Positions 63,026-64,000 of a stretch of 64,000 bases of DNA are shown here, in pieces; position 1 is the first letter of the stretch; the number at the start of each line of letters is the position of its first letter. The position numbers and the translations under genes were made by a program. The notes under the pieces were generated by a model that ran no database searches, was not told the DNA's origin, and saw nothing but the letters and a program-made list of their open reading frames with translations. The stretch is taken from positions 982,001 to 1,046,000 of the forward strand of contig NZ_JBBOYW010000001.1 in the NCBI RefSeq assembly GCF_038008325.1, written 5' to 3'. This DNA comes from Lysinibacillus sp. FSL K6-0232 (GTDB lineage: Bacteria > Bacillota > Bacilli > Bacillales_A > Planococcaceae).

Positions 63026-64000
63026 TTGAATAAAGACGATCAATCTCATCATCAATTAAATCGTTCCATGAAGAGCCGTCACCTATTAATGCTTTCACTT
63101 GGAGGTGTTATTGGGACAGGGCTATTTTTAAATGTTGGCTATACCATTAATCAGGCAGGTCCAGGAGGCGCTTTGATTGGCTATTTATTTGGTGGCTTAA
63201 TTTTATTTATGGTTATGAACTGTCTTGGTGAATTAGCAGTATATATGCCTGTTACAGGCTCCTTCCAAACATATGCGACACGTTTTATTAGCCCTTCAGC
63301 AGGGTTTTCATTAGGGTGGATGTATTTTGTTGGATCGGCTGCTACAGCGGGCGTTGAATTTACAGCTGCGGGCATCTTAATGCAGCATTGGTTTCCAGAT
63401 ATACCAATTTGGATATGGTGTGCTGTTTTTATGGTGCTATTATTTGTGCTAAATGCTTTAACAACAAAAGGGTTTGCTGAAGCAGAATTTTGGTTTGCAA
63501 GCATTAAAGTGATTGCCGTGATTGCTTTTATTATTATTGGCGGTGCAGCAATTTTTGGCTTAATTCCATTAGCTGATCGTCCAACACCACATCTGACAAA
63601 TTTAGCACCTACTGGCTTATTCCCAGCAGGCATTGCCATTATTTTTGTCACAATGATGAATGTTATTTTTTCTTATCAAGGGTCAGAGCTTGTTGGAATT
63701 GCAGCAGGTGAAACGGAAAATCCCGAAAAAAATATTCCACGCGCTATACGGACAATTATTTTTAGAATTATCGTTTTCTATATTGCATCGATTATCGTGC
63801 TATCTGCGATTTTCCCAGCATCAGAGCTTGGCTTAATGGAAAGTCCTTTTGTAACGTTAATGAATTTAGCAGGTGTTCCTTATGCAGCAGGTATTATGAA
63901 CTTTGTTATATTGACAGCGATTTTATCGGTTGGTAATTCATGTCTATACGCATCGACACGTTTATTGTGGTCAATGTCACGAGAGGGTATGGCACCAAAA
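63026..64000 (+). CDS. RocE-like basic amino-acid permease (3' end cut by the window)
   Basis: TTG 63026 opens a frame that runs to the right edge: 325 residues of about 470. It starts MNKDDQSHHQLNRSMKSRHL and continues LMLSLGGVIGTGLFLNVGYT, the APC/AAT-family signature. INQAGPGGA, CLGELAVYMPVTGSFQTYAT and AGETENPEKNIPRAIR resemble arginine/ornithine permeases RocE and RocC of B. subtilis. About nine membrane segments are visible. GTAGGGATGG upstream is a modest ribosome site. Context suggests uptake of arginine-like compounds for the two hydrolases. Confidence 0.87.
   Translation, partial: MNKDDQSHHQLNRSMKSRHLLMLSLGGVIGTGLFLNVGYTINQAGPGGALIGYLFGGLILFMVMNCLGELAVYMPVTGSFQTYATRFISPSAGFSLGWMYFVGSAATAGVEFTAAGILMQHWFPDIPIWIWCAVFMVLLFVLNALTTKGFAEAEFWFASIKVIAVIAFIIIGGAAIFGLIPLADRPTPHLTNLAPTGLFPAGIAIIFVTMMNVIFSYQGSELVGIAAGETENPEKNIPRAIRTIIFRIIVFYIASIIVLSAIFPASELGLMESPFVTLMNLAGVPYAAGIMNFVILTAILSVGNSCLYASTRLLWSMSREGMAPK

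Noticed and set aside
63181..63651. Minus-strand 156-codon frame at the right end
   Set aside because: Lies wholly inside the permease frame that starts at TTG 63026, whose protein shows clear APC-family motifs.

Overview
This window is a piece of the core chromosome of an A+T-rich, endospore-forming Firmicute of the Bacillales. The gene content (pbpB-spoVD-mraY-murD-spoVE-divIB-ftsA-ftsZ, spoIIGA-sigE-sigG, sepF-divIVA, a full PyrR-controlled pyr operon, and rqcH to rpmB) follows the Bacillus subtilis order. Several genes expected from that order are missing: murE, murG, murB, ylmD, yloB and remA. From recalled family knowledge, and not from any search, this best fits a Lysinibacillus/Planococcaceae-type genome. 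Nearly all proteins are assigned from motifs and gene order.

Layout. (1) 1-13.1 kb: division and cell-wall cluster, starting inside pbpB (its true start lies left of the window) and ending at ftsZ with a terminator. (2) 13.3-15.8 kb: the sporulation sigma cascade spoIIGA-sigE-sigG, with a sigma-F-like promoter before sigG. (3) 15.8-19.3 kb: ylmC, ylmE, sepF, ylmG, ylmH, divIVA, with a 21-bp tandem repeat before ylmH. (4) 19.3-24.0 kb: ileS under an isoleucine T-box, lspA and an RluD-type pseudouridine synthase. (5) 24.0-35.9 kb: pyrR-pyrP-pyrB-pyrC-carA-carB-pyrK-pyrD-pyrF-pyrE with two PyrR attenuators, closed by a strong terminator. (6) 36.1-41.8 kb, minus strand: an oppABCDF oligopeptide importer. 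(7) 41.8-43.5 kb: a gene-poor stretch holding two decayed gene remnants, one being a 76-bp inverted copy of the oppD/oppF junction. (8) 43.5-60.1 kb: rqcH (minus), then yloC-gmk-rpoZ-coaBC-priA-def-fmt-rsmB-rlmN-prpC-prkC-rsgA-rpe-thiN-spoVM, and rpmB on the minus strand. (9) 60.3-64.0 kb: an accessory locus with an IclR-type regulator facing two amidinotransferase-fold hydrolases (one a clear dimethylargininase) and a RocE-like amino-acid permease cut by the right edge.

How it works together. The first half couples septal wall synthesis (PBP2B, SpoVD, MraY, MurD, SpoVE, DivIB) to the Z-ring (FtsA, FtsZ, SepF, DivIVA) and to the mother-cell and forespore sigma factors. The pyr operon makes UMP from bicarbonate, glutamine and aspartate, and is switched off when PyrR-UMP binds the attenuators. 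The gmk-to-rpmB block covers translation start and quality control, rRNA modification, and the Ser/Thr kinase-phosphatase pair PrkC/PrpC.

The items most worth a second look are: the IclR/dimethylargininase/permease locus with a consensus promoter and an IclR-like palindrome; a CoaBC protein whose CoaB half has lost its motifs; a spoVM gene with a CTG start whose end is inside its terminator; the opp remnant; the 21-bp heptad-coding repeat; and the stripped-down dcw cluster.
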